A stretch of 64,000 nucleotides of DNA from Streptomyces indicus (GCF_900100315.1 NZ_FNFF01000018.1:62001-126000), one strand, 5' to 3'. Positions 31,680 to 39,467 are shown, counted from the stretch's first letter. Numbers and translations are program-made. Notes: generated by a model from the sequence alone, not told the origin.

Positions 31680-32122
31680 CGCGCGGCCTCCCCGAGTGCG
31701 GCGAGCACGGCCCGGTAGCCGGCCACATCCTCGGGCCGCACCGCCGCGAGCGCCCGCGCCTCCAGTTCCGCGAAGGCCTCGCGCACCGTGGCCGCGGCGG
31801 CCCGCCCCTGCTCGGTGAGCTCGATCCGCACGGAGCGGCGGTCGCCCGGCTTGAGCGCGCGGGTCAGATGGCCGCGCTTCTCCAGCCGGTCGAGCACACC
31901 CGTCGTCGTGGTCGGCTTGGACCCGATCGCGGCGCCGAGCTCGCTGACCGTGCGCGGCCGGCCGTCGGCGAGGTTGGCGAGCGCGTTGATCTCGGAGGGC
32001 GTGAGCTTGAGGGCGGCGAGCTCCGTGGTGAGCACGTGCAGGGTCGCGTGGGTGGCGCGCTGAAGCGCCAGCAGGCTCTCCCCGCCGGGCTCCAGCCTTG
32101 ATTCTACGGATTCGGTATTCAC
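31676..32122 (-). CDS. MarR family transcriptional regulator
   Basis: A 148-residue MarR protein. The winged helix spans about residues 40-105 (LTPSEINALANLADGRPRTV, GSKPTTTTGVLDRLEKRGHL, and the wing with D-R-R-S in KPGDRRSVRIELTEQGR). The GTG at 32122 is about 2 bases from the predicted transcription start, so the mRNA is probably leaderless. The perfect palindrome in its promoter spacer suggests autorepression. First gene of a two-gene operon with the hypothetical protein at 31314. Confidence 0.9.
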   Translation of the reverse strand: MNTESVESRLEPGGESLLALQRATHATLHVLTTELAALKLTPSEINALANLADGRPRTVSELGAAIGSKPTTTTGVLDRLEKRGHLTRALKPGDRRSVRIELTEQGRAAAATVREAFAELEARALAAVRPEDVAGYRAVLAALGEAAR

Positions 32123-32130
32123 GTTTATGG

Positions 32131-32159
32131 ACTATACGGATCCGTACTAAAATTGCCAA
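32131..32159 (-). promoter_or_regulatory. Consensus promoter with internal palindromic operator, MarR gene
   Basis: On the minus strand TTGGCA (32159-32154) and TATAGT (32136-32131) are 17 bp apart. The perfect palindrome TACGGATCCGTA (32135-32146) fills the spacer up to the -10, so a bound MarR dimer would exclude RNA polymerase. A weaker copy (TACGGATTCGGTA, 32105-32117) lies just inside the gene. Confidence 0.72.
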
Positions 32160-32169
32160 GCGCATGCAG

Positions 32170-32201
32170 AAGGGCGGCACCCGGGAACGGGTGCCGCCCT
32201 T
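32170..32201. terminator. Strong terminator after the nitrobindin gene
   Basis: AAGGGCGGCACCCG-GGAA-CGGGTGCCGCCCTT is a perfect 14-bp stem with a 4-nt loop, ending with T on the plus strand and preceding A/T-rich DNA. It lies 39 bp after the stop at 32241 (minus strand). Confidence 0.85.
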
Positions 32202-32240
32202 GCGAGGCTCAGAAGCCCTGCGGCTCGGCGGAGGCGCGGC

Positions 32241-32813
32241 CTACTTGAAGAACGCGATGCCGTCATCCGGCATGTCCGGGAGGTTGCGCGCCATCTCGGC
32301 GACCTCCTCCGGGGTCACGACCTTCTTCAGCTGGGCCGACATGTACGGGCGCAGCGGGACCTCGGGGGTCTGCTTCTCGCCCACCCACATCAGGTCGCCC
32401 TTGACGTAGCCGTACAGGCGCTTGCCGCCGCTGTACGGGCCCGAGGCGGCGGTGCGCGCGACGGCGTCCGTGGCCAGGTCGATCTGCGGCTTCTTGTCGG
32501 CCAGCTCGCCGTACCAGACCTCGACGACACCGTCGTCGCGGACCATCACGACCTCGACCTTGCGCTCGGCGTCGATCCGCCAGAAGCCGGACTCGGTCTC
32601 GAGCGGCTTGACCTTGTTGCCCTCGGCGTCCAGGACCCACGTACGCGAGTGGTACTCGAGGAAGTCACGCCCGTCGTGGCTGAAGGTGACCTCCTGCCCG
32701 AAGTTGCACTTCTCGGCACCGGGGAAGTCCGAGACGCCCGCACCCGCCCAGTTGCCGAGCAGGAAGGCGAGGGGCACGAGGGAGGGGTTCAGGTCGGACG
32801 GGATCTCGATCAT
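32241..32813 (-). CDS. FABP family protein / nitrobindin heme-binding domain
   Basis: A 190-residue beta-barrel protein. LLGNWAGAGVSDFP is the G-x-W-x-G-x-G nitrobindin signature near residues 18-31. It then has FLEYHSRTWVLD, GFWRIDAERKVEVVM and PYSGGKRLYGYVKGDLMWVGE. Nitrobindins bind ferric heme and can isomerise peroxynitrite or bind NO. The proximal His expected near the C-terminus is not obvious here (the end reads PDDGIAFFK), so heme binding is not certain. It follows the 33-residue membrane peptide at 32869. Confidence 0.85.
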   Translation of the reverse strand: MIEIPSDLNPSLVPLAFLLGNWAGAGVSDFPGAEKCNFGQEVTFSHDGRDFLEYHSRTWVLDAEGNKVKPLETESGFWRIDAERKVEVVMVRDDGVVEVWYGELADKKPQIDLATDAVARTAASGPYSGGKRLYGYVKGDLMWVGEKQTPEVPLRPYMSAQLKKVVTPEEVAEMARNLPDMPDDGIAFFK

Positions 32814-32868
32814 GACTTGCTCTCAGTACGGCGTAGGGGGGTACGCGGCGGACGGCGGCGTACGAAGG

Positions 32869-32970
32869 TCAGCGCTGACCCTGGTACAGCTTCTTCACGG
32901 TCAGTCCGGCGAAGGCGAGAACGCCGACGCAGACCAGGACGAGCAGGGCTGAGAAGAATGCCTCAAGCAC
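32869..32970 (-). CDS. 33-residue single-pass membrane peptide
   Basis: GTG at 32970 with GAGGAG 7 bases upstream. The peptide reads MLEAFFSALLVLVCVGVLAF, then a short segment and the basic tail K-K-L-Y-Q-G-Q-R. One helix spans about residues 4-23, with the positive end expected in the cytoplasm. It is too short for most gene finders. It lies 55 bp upstream of the nitrobindin gene on the same strand and is probably co-transcribed. Function unknown. Confidence 0.6.
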   Translation of the reverse strand: MLEAFFSALLVLVCVGVLAFAGLTVKKLYQGQR

Positions 32971-33008
32971 TTCGGTGCTCCTCGATGAGCGGTGGGGCAG
33001 GTAAACGG

Positions 33009-33039
33009 CCGGGCCCCAGCTTAGTCGGCCGGGGCCCGG
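33009..33039. terminator. Hairpin between the membrane-protein operon and the 33-residue peptide gene
   Basis: CCGGGCCCC - 13 nt - GGGGCCCGG, a 9-bp GC stem. It lies 35 bp after the end of the minus-strand operon at 33074. Confidence 0.6.
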
Positions 33040-33073
33040 GGGTCGCTGTGAGGTGGGTCCGGTCGGGCCCGCC

Positions 33074-33955
33074 TCAGTCCAGGAGCTGGGTCTGCAGGAC
33101 CACGGTCTGGTGGAAGGGGACCCGCTCGGCGCCGCCCTTGCGGGTCTGGACGATCACACCGATGGTGTCGCCGGAGGCCAGGTAGGCGACCCGGTCGTCC
33201 CCCTTGTCTTCGGGGGCCGAGTCGTACATGTACAGCTGGGTCTCGATGTCCTCACGGGGGTTCTCCCACTTCTCGTCGACCACCGTCGCCCCGACGCCCT
33301 CGATCTCCCGGCCCGCGTCCCCGGCGGGCGAGAGGATCTCGTCCAGGAAGCCGTCCGCGTACCCGACCGAGGGGAAACGGACCAGATAGATCCGGCTCTG
33401 CGTGCCGTCGGGAGCGGTCCAGGAGCGGGAGACGATCTCGCGGATGCCGTAGTCGCGCAGCCCGTTCGCCACCTCGCCGCGGCTGTCCTTCGCGTACAGC
33501 CCGGCGAACTCCTTGCCCGTGACGGCCTTCGGACCCGTGTCGTCCTTCGCCCCCTTGGGCGCGTCCAGCATCAGGTCGGTCAGGGCCGCGTGGTGGATCT
33601 CGCCGGGGTTCGCCTCGCCGAAGGGGCGGGGCTTGCCCTCGGGGAGTGCGGGCAGCTTCAGGGCCGGGTAATCCCAGCGCCCGTCCGCCTGGGTCGCGAG
33701 GCCCGGCACGTCTGTCCGCTCCATGGACGTGATGCCGTACGCGGTGCCGGCGCCTGCCCCGCCGAACACCAGCACGGCCAGGGTCCAGCGGGCGACGGCC
33801 CGCAGCACATGCCGGTCCTTGAGCGAGGGCTTGGGCGGCGGTGGCTGCACCCAGGTGGCCGGCCCCTCGGCCTCGACCTGGGTGACCCCGCCCCACTGCG
33901 CGGGGATCTCCGGCTGCGGTGCCGGAGCGGCCGGAGGCAGCTGCTGGTCGGTCAT
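33074..33955 (-). CDS. Membrane-anchored protein of unknown function (third gene of a three-gene operon)
   Basis: 293 residues. A Pro/Gln-rich cytoplasmic leader is followed by one helix near 57-77 (WTLAVLVFGGAGAGTAYGI) and an extracytoplasmic domain of ~215 residues. The domain includes KEFAGLYAKDSRGEVANGLR, IREIVSRSWTAPDGT and YLVRFPSVGYADGFLDEIL. It resembles the protein at 34737: both have a leader, one helix, then a domain with an 'R-Y-G/L-I-R-x-x-x-x-x-S-W' block. The ATG overlaps the preceding stop (ATGA). I do not recognise the family; a secreted ligand- or cell-wall-related role is possible. Confidence 0.75.
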   Translation of the reverse strand: MTDQQLPPAAPAPQPEIPAQWGGVTQVEAEGPATWVQPPPPKPSLKDRHVLRAVARWTLAVLVFGGAGAGTAYGITSMERTDVPGLATQADGRWDYPALKLPALPEGKPRPFGEANPGEIHHAALTDLMLDAPKGAKDDTGPKAVTGKEFAGLYAKDSRGEVANGLRDYGIREIVSRSWTAPDGTQSRIYLVRFPSVGYADGFLDEILSPAGDAGREIEGVGATVVDEKWENPREDIETQLYMYDSAPEDKGDDRVAYLASGDTIGVIVQTRKGGAERVPFHQTVVLQTQLLD

Positions 33956-34740
33956 ACGTACTCCCCCGGCGCATCGATGTGGTCGAGCTGCTTCTTCAGG
34001 AGGCGGGCCGCCTCGGTGGTGCTCATGGGCTTCGGGCCGTACGCGTAGAAGCTCACGTAGACGCCCTTGACCTGCGCGGAGCAGAAGAGGTCGTCGACCG
34101 GCTCGTCCTTGTCCCCGGGGACGAGCGTGCACCGGACGCCCGGGTGCCCCTCCACCTTCGGGCCCTTCTTGGATCCGGGGAGGACCTTGAGCAGATCGGT
34201 CATGAAGGACTGGAGCTGACGCAGCGCCTTGCTGTCCTTCGCCTTGGTGAGCGTGGTCTCCACGACCATGCCGGCCTGCTCCTCGACGTAGGAACGCCCG
34301 GCGACCCCCTCCACCCCGAACTTCTCGACCCGCTGGTTGAACTGCCGGCGCTGCTGGCCGGTGAGGCCACGGCCCGCGGCCTTCAGGCGGGCCGTGGCCT
34401 GCTTGCCCGTCAGGGAGCTGTCGTTGCCGTTCTCGTCGATGTCCGGGCCGAGCCGGTAGCCCACGGGCACCGGCAGCAGGAGCTTGGAGAGCTCGGTGTC
34501 GTGCCGGCCGCGGTGGGCGTCGGCCGCCGGGTCCTTGCCGGACTTGTGGGTGCCCCAGTGCCGGGTGGTCACCGTCGTATCGGCCCGGTCCACCGTCGAC
34601 CTGACGTGGAAGGCGGCGCCGCCGACGGCTCCGAGGACCACCACGGCCGGCAGAACGAGGGCCACGATCCTGCGTCCGCGCCCGGATCCGCGCTCGGGCC
34701 GCTCGGGCCCCGCGGTCAGCGTCTCGGGTACCTCGTTCAC
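33952..34740 (-). CDS. Membrane-anchored protein of unknown function (second gene)
   Basis: 262 residues, GTG start overlapping the first gene's stop by 4 nt (GTGA). One helix near residues 25-45 (IVALVLPAVVVLGAVGGAAF) follows a basic leader. The outer domain has TELSKLLLPVPVGYRLGPDI, VEKFGVEGVAGRSYVEEQAG and two Cys (VRCTLV, LFCSAQV) that may form a disulfide. It shares the architecture, and the 'L-x-K-L-L-x-P-x-P' block, with the gene at 34737. Not recognised; probably part of one envelope complex with its two neighbours. Confidence 0.75.
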   Translation of the reverse strand: MNEVPETLTAGPERPERGSGRGRRIVALVLPAVVVLGAVGGAAFHVRSTVDRADTTVTTRHWGTHKSGKDPAADAHRGRHDTELSKLLLPVPVGYRLGPDIDENGNDSSLTGKQATARLKAAGRGLTGQQRRQFNQRVEKFGVEGVAGRSYVEEQAGMVVETTLTKAKDSKALRQLQSFMTDLLKVLPGSKKGPKVEGHPGVRCTLVPGDKDEPVDDLFCSAQVKGVYVSFYAYGPKPMSTTEAARLLKKQLDHIDAPGEYV

Positions 34741-35612
34741 AGCCGGCCCACCTGCTTCTCCACGATCGAGCGGATGTCGTTCTTGCTGATCGGCTTCGTG
34801 TCGGAGATGTGCACATCGACCATCACGTCACCGCGGTAGGCGATCGCCCGCGCTCGGTAGAAGGGGAGATAGCCCGGCTTGTTCTCGACCGGGTAGACGA
34901 AGTAGCGCCCCTCGACGCTGCCCTTGAACGCGTGGCCCGGGTTGCCCGCCCCCGCCTTCGTCTCGGGCATGTACGACAGCTGCTCGACCGCGTGCTCGAC
35001 CGCGCCCCGCTGGCCGTCGGCCCGGAACTGCACGAGGTCGACGCTGGTGACACGGTGGGCGCCCTGCATCCAGGACGCGGAGGCGACGCGGCGGATGCCC
35101 AGACCGTTGAGGTACTCGACCATCCAGTCCGGGTCGTCGTAGTTGAGGACGTAGTCGCGCGGCGACAGCCAGCCGGAGTCCGGCAGCGCGCCACCGACGT
35201 CGGCCGCGCCCGGGGTGCGCGCACCCTTCGGCCGCGGCACGAGGAGCTTGCGCAGATCCCCGTCCGTCTTGTGCCGCCCGGCCGCGTCCTTCGCCGCCTT
35301 CGACGGCTTGTCCGGATACACGAGACCGTGCTGCGACAGCGCCGGCAACGGCGTCGGCTCACGGTCCGCCTGGACCGTGTACCCGTACGCCCCGCCGCCC
35401 GTGACGCCGAGGACCGCGGCGGCGAGGATCAGCGCAGTCGTGCGCCCGCGACGGCGCTTGGGCCGCGGCGGCGCGGCGGGCTCATCGGGTGCGGGCGGCT
35501 CGCCTGCGAAGGGGCCGAGCGCCTCCCCGGCGAAGGGCCCGGACGCCGACCCTGCGAAGGGGCCGGACGCCTCCCCTGCGTCCGGCGGCACGGGCGGTGC
35601 TGCTGGTTCCAC
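34737..35612 (-). CDS. Membrane-anchored protein of unknown function (first gene)
   Basis: 291 residues from the GTG at 35612, with AGGGGGG upstream. The cytoplasmic leader contains three copies of an 8-residue repeat (S/L-G-P-F-A-G-x-A) encoded by near-identical DNA. One helix follows near 56-75 (ALILAAAVLGVTGGGAYGYT), then an outer domain with DGDLRKLLVPRPKGA, GWLSPRDYVLNYDDPDWMVE and GIRRVASASWMQGAHRVTS. It starts the three-gene operon in which each gene overlaps the next by 4 nt. Function unknown. Confidence 0.75.
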   Translation of the reverse strand: MEPAAPPVPPDAGEASGPFAGSASGPFAGEALGPFAGEPPAPDEPAAPPRPKRRRGRTTALILAAAVLGVTGGGAYGYTVQADREPTPLPALSQHGLVYPDKPSKAAKDAAGRHKTDGDLRKLLVPRPKGARTPGAADVGGALPDSGWLSPRDYVLNYDDPDWMVEYLNGLGIRRVASASWMQGAHRVTSVDLVQFRADGQRGAVEHAVEQLSYMPETKAGAGNPGHAFKGSVEGRYFVYPVENKPGYLPFYRARAIAYRGDVMVDVHISDTKPISKNDIRSIVEKQVGRL

Positions 35613-35906
35613 GATCCCCCCTGGGTTCCTGGGACGCGCCGATTCCGTATCGACGCGCCCAGAAGACCCCCGGGAAACACGGGGAGTTGCACGGCCGCCG
35701 ATAACGGTTCGGACACCCTCTGACCTGCGCGGAACCATCTCGCCGCAGAACACATCGCACCGCCCGTCACCGGTACACAGCTGGCCAACCGGACCTCGGA
35801 CCGGTGGGCGCCGATGACTTTTCCCGCCCCGGCACGTCAACACCTCGAACGCGGCGCCCAGTTGGAGCCGCACCGATGCACCACCTGACGAGAGAGGCAT
35901 ACGACC

Positions 35907-36335
35907 ATGAGCGAGCAGCAGCACACCACCGGCTACTCCTACTCCGTGTCCCGCGAGATCGCCGCCCCCGTGTCCCGCGTGTGGCAGGCCTACACGACGC
36001 CGGCCGAGTGGCCGTCCTGGTTCGGGGCCGTGGAGGGCACCGTCGAGATCGATCTGCGTCCCGGCGGTCCATGGAAGGCCACGCTCGGGATGCCGGACGG
36101 GGGGCAGTTCCCGCTGAGCGGCGAGTTCCGCGAGGTCGTCGAGCGCGAGCACATCGTGGTCGCGATGGACGTGCCGGGCGGCGAGTCCGAGGTCATGGAG
36201 CTCACCTTCACCGAACAGGGTGCGCACACGAAGGTGACGCTCTCCCAGACCACCGCCACGAAGGAGGCCCACGACCAGGCGCGCGAGGGCAGCGAGATGC
36301 TGCTCGCAGGCCTGGCGGCACACTGCGAGGCCTGA
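35907..36335 (+). CDS. SRPBCC (AHSA1/START-like) domain protein
   Basis: A 142-residue single-domain protein. The START-like fold is shown by VSREIAAPVSRVWQAYTTPAEW, the W-F-G segment, IDLRPGGPWKATLGMPDGG and a C-terminal helix EAHDQAREGSEMLLAGLAAH. Such proteins bind small hydrophobic ligands or assist folding; no function can be assigned. It is preceded by GAGAGG about 10 bases before the ATG. In the 294 bp upstream I found only GC-rich partial repeats and no gene. Confidence 0.85.
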   Translation: MSEQQHTTGYSYSVSREIAAPVSRVWQAYTTPAEWPSWFGAVEGTVEIDLRPGGPWKATLGMPDGGQFPLSGEFREVVEREHIVVAMDVPGGESEVMELTFTEQGAHTKVTLSQTTATKEAHDQAREGSEMLLAGLAAHCEA

Positions 36336-36377
36336 GCGCGGTACGTGGCGTGCCCGCCGCGCAGCGTGTCCGCCGCG

Positions 36378-36641
36378 CTACGAAGGAGGCCTGCGCTTGC
36401 CGTCCAGCTCGTCCCACCAGGTGTCGGACTGCGGGTCGCCCGAAGGGTCGTCCCACCAACGGTCCTCGGGTCCCCGCCGGTTGGCGACGATCGCGGCCAC
36501 GGGCGGGATCACCATGGCCACCACGCACATGCCGACGGCCACCGGGACGGACCACAGCCGGACGACGGCCCACGCCAGCACGAACAGGCCCAGACAGAGC
36601 CCCATCATGGCGAAGTAGACGTGCCGCCTTCGCGCGTACAT
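36378..36641 (-). CDS. DUF3099 small membrane protein
   Basis: An 87-residue protein with two helices (about 8-28 and 33-51) and an acidic Trp-rich tail (RWWDDPSG, TWWDELDG). It matches the actinobacterial DUF3099 family in length and pattern. The ATG at 36641 gives the basic start MYARRRHVYF. Function unknown. Confidence 0.8.
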   Translation of the reverse strand: MYARRRHVYFAMMGLCLGLFVLAWAVVRLWSVPVAVGMCVVAMVIPPVAAIVANRRGPEDRWWDDPSGDPQSDTWWDELDGKRRPPS

Positions 36642-36708
36642 ATCTCCAGCGTAGCCCCGTCGCGAGGGCCCGGAACGGCACGCGGAAGCCGGCGGCCCGC
36701 ACGCAGAA

Positions 36709-36770
36709 GCCGGAGGACCGCACCCAGTTCCTGGTATGGCGTCCAACCCCCAGGGGTGCGGCCCTCCGGC
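36709..36770. terminator. Long hairpin terminator after the sulfurtransferase/DUF1416 operon
   Basis: Arms GCCGGAGGACCGCACCC and GGGTGCGGCCCTCCGGC form a 17-bp stem with one mismatch and a 28-nt loop. It lies 40 bp past the DUF1416 stop (minus strand). Confidence 0.65.
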
Positions 36771-36809
36771 CGTTTCCGGTGGGCAGCCGGCACGCTGCCC
36801 GTGCGGTGG

Positions 36810-37097
36810 CTACACCGCGATGGCGACCTCGGCGAGACCGCCGGTCTGCGCGACGACCGTGCGGTCCGCGGTGCCGCCGGGCACCAGGGCCCGTACGGTC
36901 CACGTGCCCTCGGCCGCGTAGAACCGGAACTGGCCCGTCGCCGAGGTGGGCACCTCGGCGGTGAACTCACCGGTCGAGTCGAGCAGGCGCACGTAACCGG
37001 TGACGGGCTCGCCGTCGCGGGTCACCTGGCCCTGGATGGTGGTCTCACCGGGCTTGATCGTCGAGGCGTCCGGGCCGCCGGCCTTCGCTCCGCACAT
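36810..37097 (-). CDS. DUF1416 protein, partner of thiosulfate sulfurtransferase
   Basis: A 95-residue protein starting MCGAKAGGP with a conserved Cys at position 2. The rest is a carboxypeptidase-regulatory-like beta-sandwich (TTIQGQVTRDGEPVTGYVRL, GQFRFYAAEGTWTVRALVPG). In actinobacteria this family regularly follows the CysA/SseA-type sulfurtransferase gene, as here, 31 bp downstream. The N-terminal Cys suggests it may accept or carry sulfane sulfur; that is inference. Confidence 0.85.
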   Translation of the reverse strand: MCGAKAGGPDASTIKPGETTIQGQVTRDGEPVTGYVRLLDSTGEFTAEVPTSATGQFRFYAAEGTWTVRALVPGGTADRTVVAQTGGLAEVAIAV

Positions 37098-37128
37098 GCT
37101 GAACTCCTAGAGGAAAAGGGGCGGTTGC

Positions 37129-37968
37129 TTACTTGCCGGCGCCGAGCTCGATCGGCACGCCGACCAGGGAGCCGTACTCGGTCCAGGAGCCGTCGTAGTT
37201 CTTGACGTTCTCGACACCGAGCAGCTCGTGCAGCACGAACCAGGTCAGGGCCGAGCGCTCGCCGATGCGGCAGTACGCGATGGTGTCCTTGGCGAGGTCC
37301 ACCTGCTCGTCGGCGTAGAGCTTCTTCAGCTCCTCGTCCGACTTGAAGGTGCCGTCGTCGTTGGCGTTCTTCGACCACGGGATGTTGCGGGCCGAGGGCA
37401 CGTGGCCGGGGCGCTGCGACTGCTCCTGCGGCAGGTGCGCCGGGGCGAGCAGCTTGCCGCTGAACTCGTCGGGCGAGCGCACGTCGACCAGGTTCTGGTT
37501 GCCGATCGCGTTCACGACGTCGTCGCGGAAGGCGCGGATCGCGGTGTTCTGGGCCTTGGCCTTGTACTCGGTGGCCGGGCGCGGGGTGATCTCGGTGACG
37601 AGGTCGCGCGAGTCCAGCTCCCACTTCTTGCGGCCACCGTCGAGGAGCTTGACGTCCTGGTGGCCGTAGAGCTTGAAGTACCAGTAGGCGTAGGAGGCGA
37701 ACCAGTTGTTGTTGCCGCCGTAGAGGACGACCGTGTCGTCGTTGGCGATACCGCGCTCGGACAGCAGCTTCTCGAAGCCGGCCTGGTCGATGAAGTCGCG
37801 GCGGACCGGGTCCTGGAGGTCCTGCTGCCAGTCGATCTTGATGGCGTTCTTGATGTGGTTCTTGTCGTACGCCGAGGCGTCCTCGTCGACCTCGACGATG
37901 ACGACCTTCGGGTTGTCGAGGTTGGCCTCGACCCAGTCGGCGTCCACCAGGACGTCGGTGCGGCTCAT
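37129..37968 (-). CDS. Thiosulfate sulfurtransferase (rhodanese, CysA/SseA type)
   Basis: A 279-residue enzyme with two rhodanese domains. The C-terminal one carries the catalytic Cys233 in the loop CRIGERS. The N-terminal one is structural (VVLYGGNNNWFASYAYWYFK). LVDVRSPDEFSG is the CDC25-like block. It transfers sulfane sulfur from thiosulfate to thiols or cyanide. GGAGGAGACAGC precedes the ATG. Upstream on the same strand is a 37-residue Cys-containing leader peptide, so expression is probably tuned by cysteine supply. Confidence 0.93.
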   Translation of the reverse strand: MSRTDVLVDADWVEANLDNPKVVIVEVDEDASAYDKNHIKNAIKIDWQQDLQDPVRRDFIDQAGFEKLLSERGIANDDTVVLYGGNNNWFASYAYWYFKLYGHQDVKLLDGGRKKWELDSRDLVTEITPRPATEYKAKAQNTAIRAFRDDVVNAIGNQNLVDVRSPDEFSGKLLAPAHLPQEQSQRPGHVPSARNIPWSKNANDDGTFKSDEELKKLYADEQVDLAKDTIAYCRIGERSALTWFVLHELLGVENVKNYDGSWTEYGSLVGVPIELGAGK

Positions 37969-38128
37969 GTGCTGTCTCCTCCGGGGCAGTTGCGGCAGGG
38001 ATGCGTCGGGGTGTGCGGACGTACGGGTACGGGTGCGTAGCGCACGGGCACAGGGTGACCCCGAGCCGATGGGCTCAAGAGGTCCGGTGAAAGCGGGAGT
38101 TGGCGACCGGGGAGGCCTGGATGCCCGC

Positions 38129-38242
38129 TCAGACGGTGCGACAGAGCATGGCGGCGACGCGGCACAGGTCCACTGCCCGCCGCTTCGTGAGATCCGTCCC
38201 CTCGCTCTTCGAGCTGGGGAGGCCCCATGCCTGTTGCTTCAT
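38129..38242 (-). CDS. Cysteine-containing leader peptide upstream of the sulfurtransferase gene
   Basis: A 37-residue ORF: MKQQAWGLPSSKSEGTDLTK followed by RRAVDLCRVAAMLCRTV and a stop. The end L-C-R-V-A-A-x-L-C-R-T/x is the pattern of actinobacterial putative leader peptides found before sulfur-metabolism genes. Two Cys codons near the end (positions 27 and 34) suit ribosome stalling when Cys-tRNA is short. The promoter places the transcription start at or next to the ATG, so the peptide is probably translated from a leaderless mRNA. The gap to the sulfurtransferase ATG is 160 nt. Confidence 0.72.
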   Translation of the reverse strand: MKQQAWGLPSSKSEGTDLTKRRAVDLCRVAAMLCRTV

Positions 38243-38249
38243 GGGCCCG

Positions 38250-38279
38250 ATCGTAGGGACGTATCGGTCGCCGTGTCAC
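38250..38279 (-). promoter_or_regulatory. Promoter of the leader peptide / sulfurtransferase operon
   Basis: On the minus strand GTGACA (38279-38274) and TACGAT (38255-38250) are 18 bp apart. The predicted start is about 38243, next to the leader ATG at 38242. Confidence 0.55.
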
Positions 38280-38550
38280 CGGTCGTCCGTATGCTGATAC
38301 GCGATCGTCCGGACTTTGGGATTCGAGTGGCGTCGGACCAGCTTCCACGGGCCCGGGAGGGCGGTGTCGCGCCCGTCACAGTCGTGGCGTGGACGTCGGT
38401 GTCTCGTAGAACGGGACGGGGCGGGTCCACAGCGTGGCTGGGCGGGAGTACGCCGGACAGACCCCTCCCGCCCGGGGGCCGCACCAGCCCCTCAAGGCTA
38501 TCGGCGCCCACTGACAATGCCGGGCCGCCGAACCAACCGCCCAGGTCAGG
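38280..38550. other. Intergenic stretch, no gene seen
   Basis: Between the leader-peptide promoter and the end of the DUF2993 gene. It is GC-rich with some CGGACxGG-like partial repeats. I saw no convincing ORF with a ribosome site, no strong hairpin and no RNA gene. Confidence 0.5.
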
Positions 38551-39291
38551 TCAGCCGACCAGCTTCACCTGCGAGCCGGTGACCGCGATCTCCACGCCCT
38601 TCTCCGCCGCCTGGACCGACTTGAGGTCGATGCCCGCGGGCAGCCCGTCGATCTTCTGCTTGAAGTCGGAGATCTCGCGCATCTTGCGGTCTGCGACCGC
38701 GATGCCGCCGACCTTCGGGATCGCGTCGGCGTGCACGTACACCGTGTTGCCCTCCTCCACGGTGACCGTGCTGGTCAGACCGATGGGCGGCAGCTGCTTG
38801 CCGAAGGCGGTGACCTGGATGGCGACCTTGATCTTGCCGCCCTGGCCCTGCGACAGACCCACGACCTTCGCGGTCATCCCGGGCGCGACCTGCGCGTCCT
38901 CCACCTTCGCGGCCTTGAGGAGCTCGTCGTACGCGACGAGTGCGGTGCCCTCGGCGCTGTCGGCGGTGGCCGAGCTGTAGCCGTCGGAGAAGGCGACGCC
39001 GCGCATGGTGGCGTCGAGTTCGGCGATACGGATCTTGCCGCCCTGCACACCGTCGGCAGGGGCGTCGTAGTCGTCGATGCCGATCGACACGTCGTCCAGC
39101 TCACCCCCGGCGAGCTGGGTCAGGAAGGGGAAGCCGTTGATGGACACGTCCGGCTTCTCGGCGAGGTTCTCACTGGTGCGCAGCTGCTCCGCCGCCTCGT
39201 CCTCGGCGATGCCCACGGCGATGCGGTCGGCCGCGACGAAGAGTCCGCCCAGGATCACGGCGATGATCAGGAGTATTCGCAGTCCGCGCAC
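38551..39291 (-). CDS. DUF2993 (LmeA-like) secreted or anchored lipid-binding protein
   Basis: 246 residues from the GTG at 39291. An N-terminal helix (LRILLIIAVILGGLFVAADRI) anchors or exports it. The DUF2993 domain follows with AEQLRTSENLAEKPDVSING, the hallmark FPFLTQLAGGELDDVSI, and GKIRIAELDATMRGVAF. In mycobacteria LmeA is a periplasmic phospholipid-binding mannosyltransferase-related protein, so lipid binding is likely here. A second, longer DUF2993 protein lies at 49050-50195. Confidence 0.85.
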   Translation of the reverse strand: MRGLRILLIIAVILGGLFVAADRIAVGIAEDEAAEQLRTSENLAEKPDVSINGFPFLTQLAGGELDDVSIGIDDYDAPADGVQGGKIRIAELDATMRGVAFSDGYSSATADSAEGTALVAYDELLKAAKVEDAQVAPGMTAKVVGLSQGQGGKIKVAIQVTAFGKQLPPIGLTSTVTVEEGNTVYVHADAIPKVGGIAVADRKMREISDFKQKIDGLPAGIDLKSVQAAEKGVEIAVTGSQVKLVG

Positions 39292-39467
39292 GGTGGGGCC
39301 CTCGCTTCGGTGTCGTTCCCGGGAGCCTAACTCGCGCGTTTGTGCGGACGGCGGGGCTTCCGGATCTTGTCGAGGAGCTGTGACGAACGACGGCGCCGGG
39401 GTGCGTTCCTCGTGGAACAGCACCCCGGCGCCGTACGGGAAGAAGGCCGGGAAGATGGCCGGGCGCC

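Noticed and set aside
37969..38128. Riboswitch between the leader peptide and the sulfurtransferase
   Set aside because: Only a small GAGCC-CATC-GGCTC hairpin is visible and no known riboswitch core; the leader peptide is the simpler explanation.
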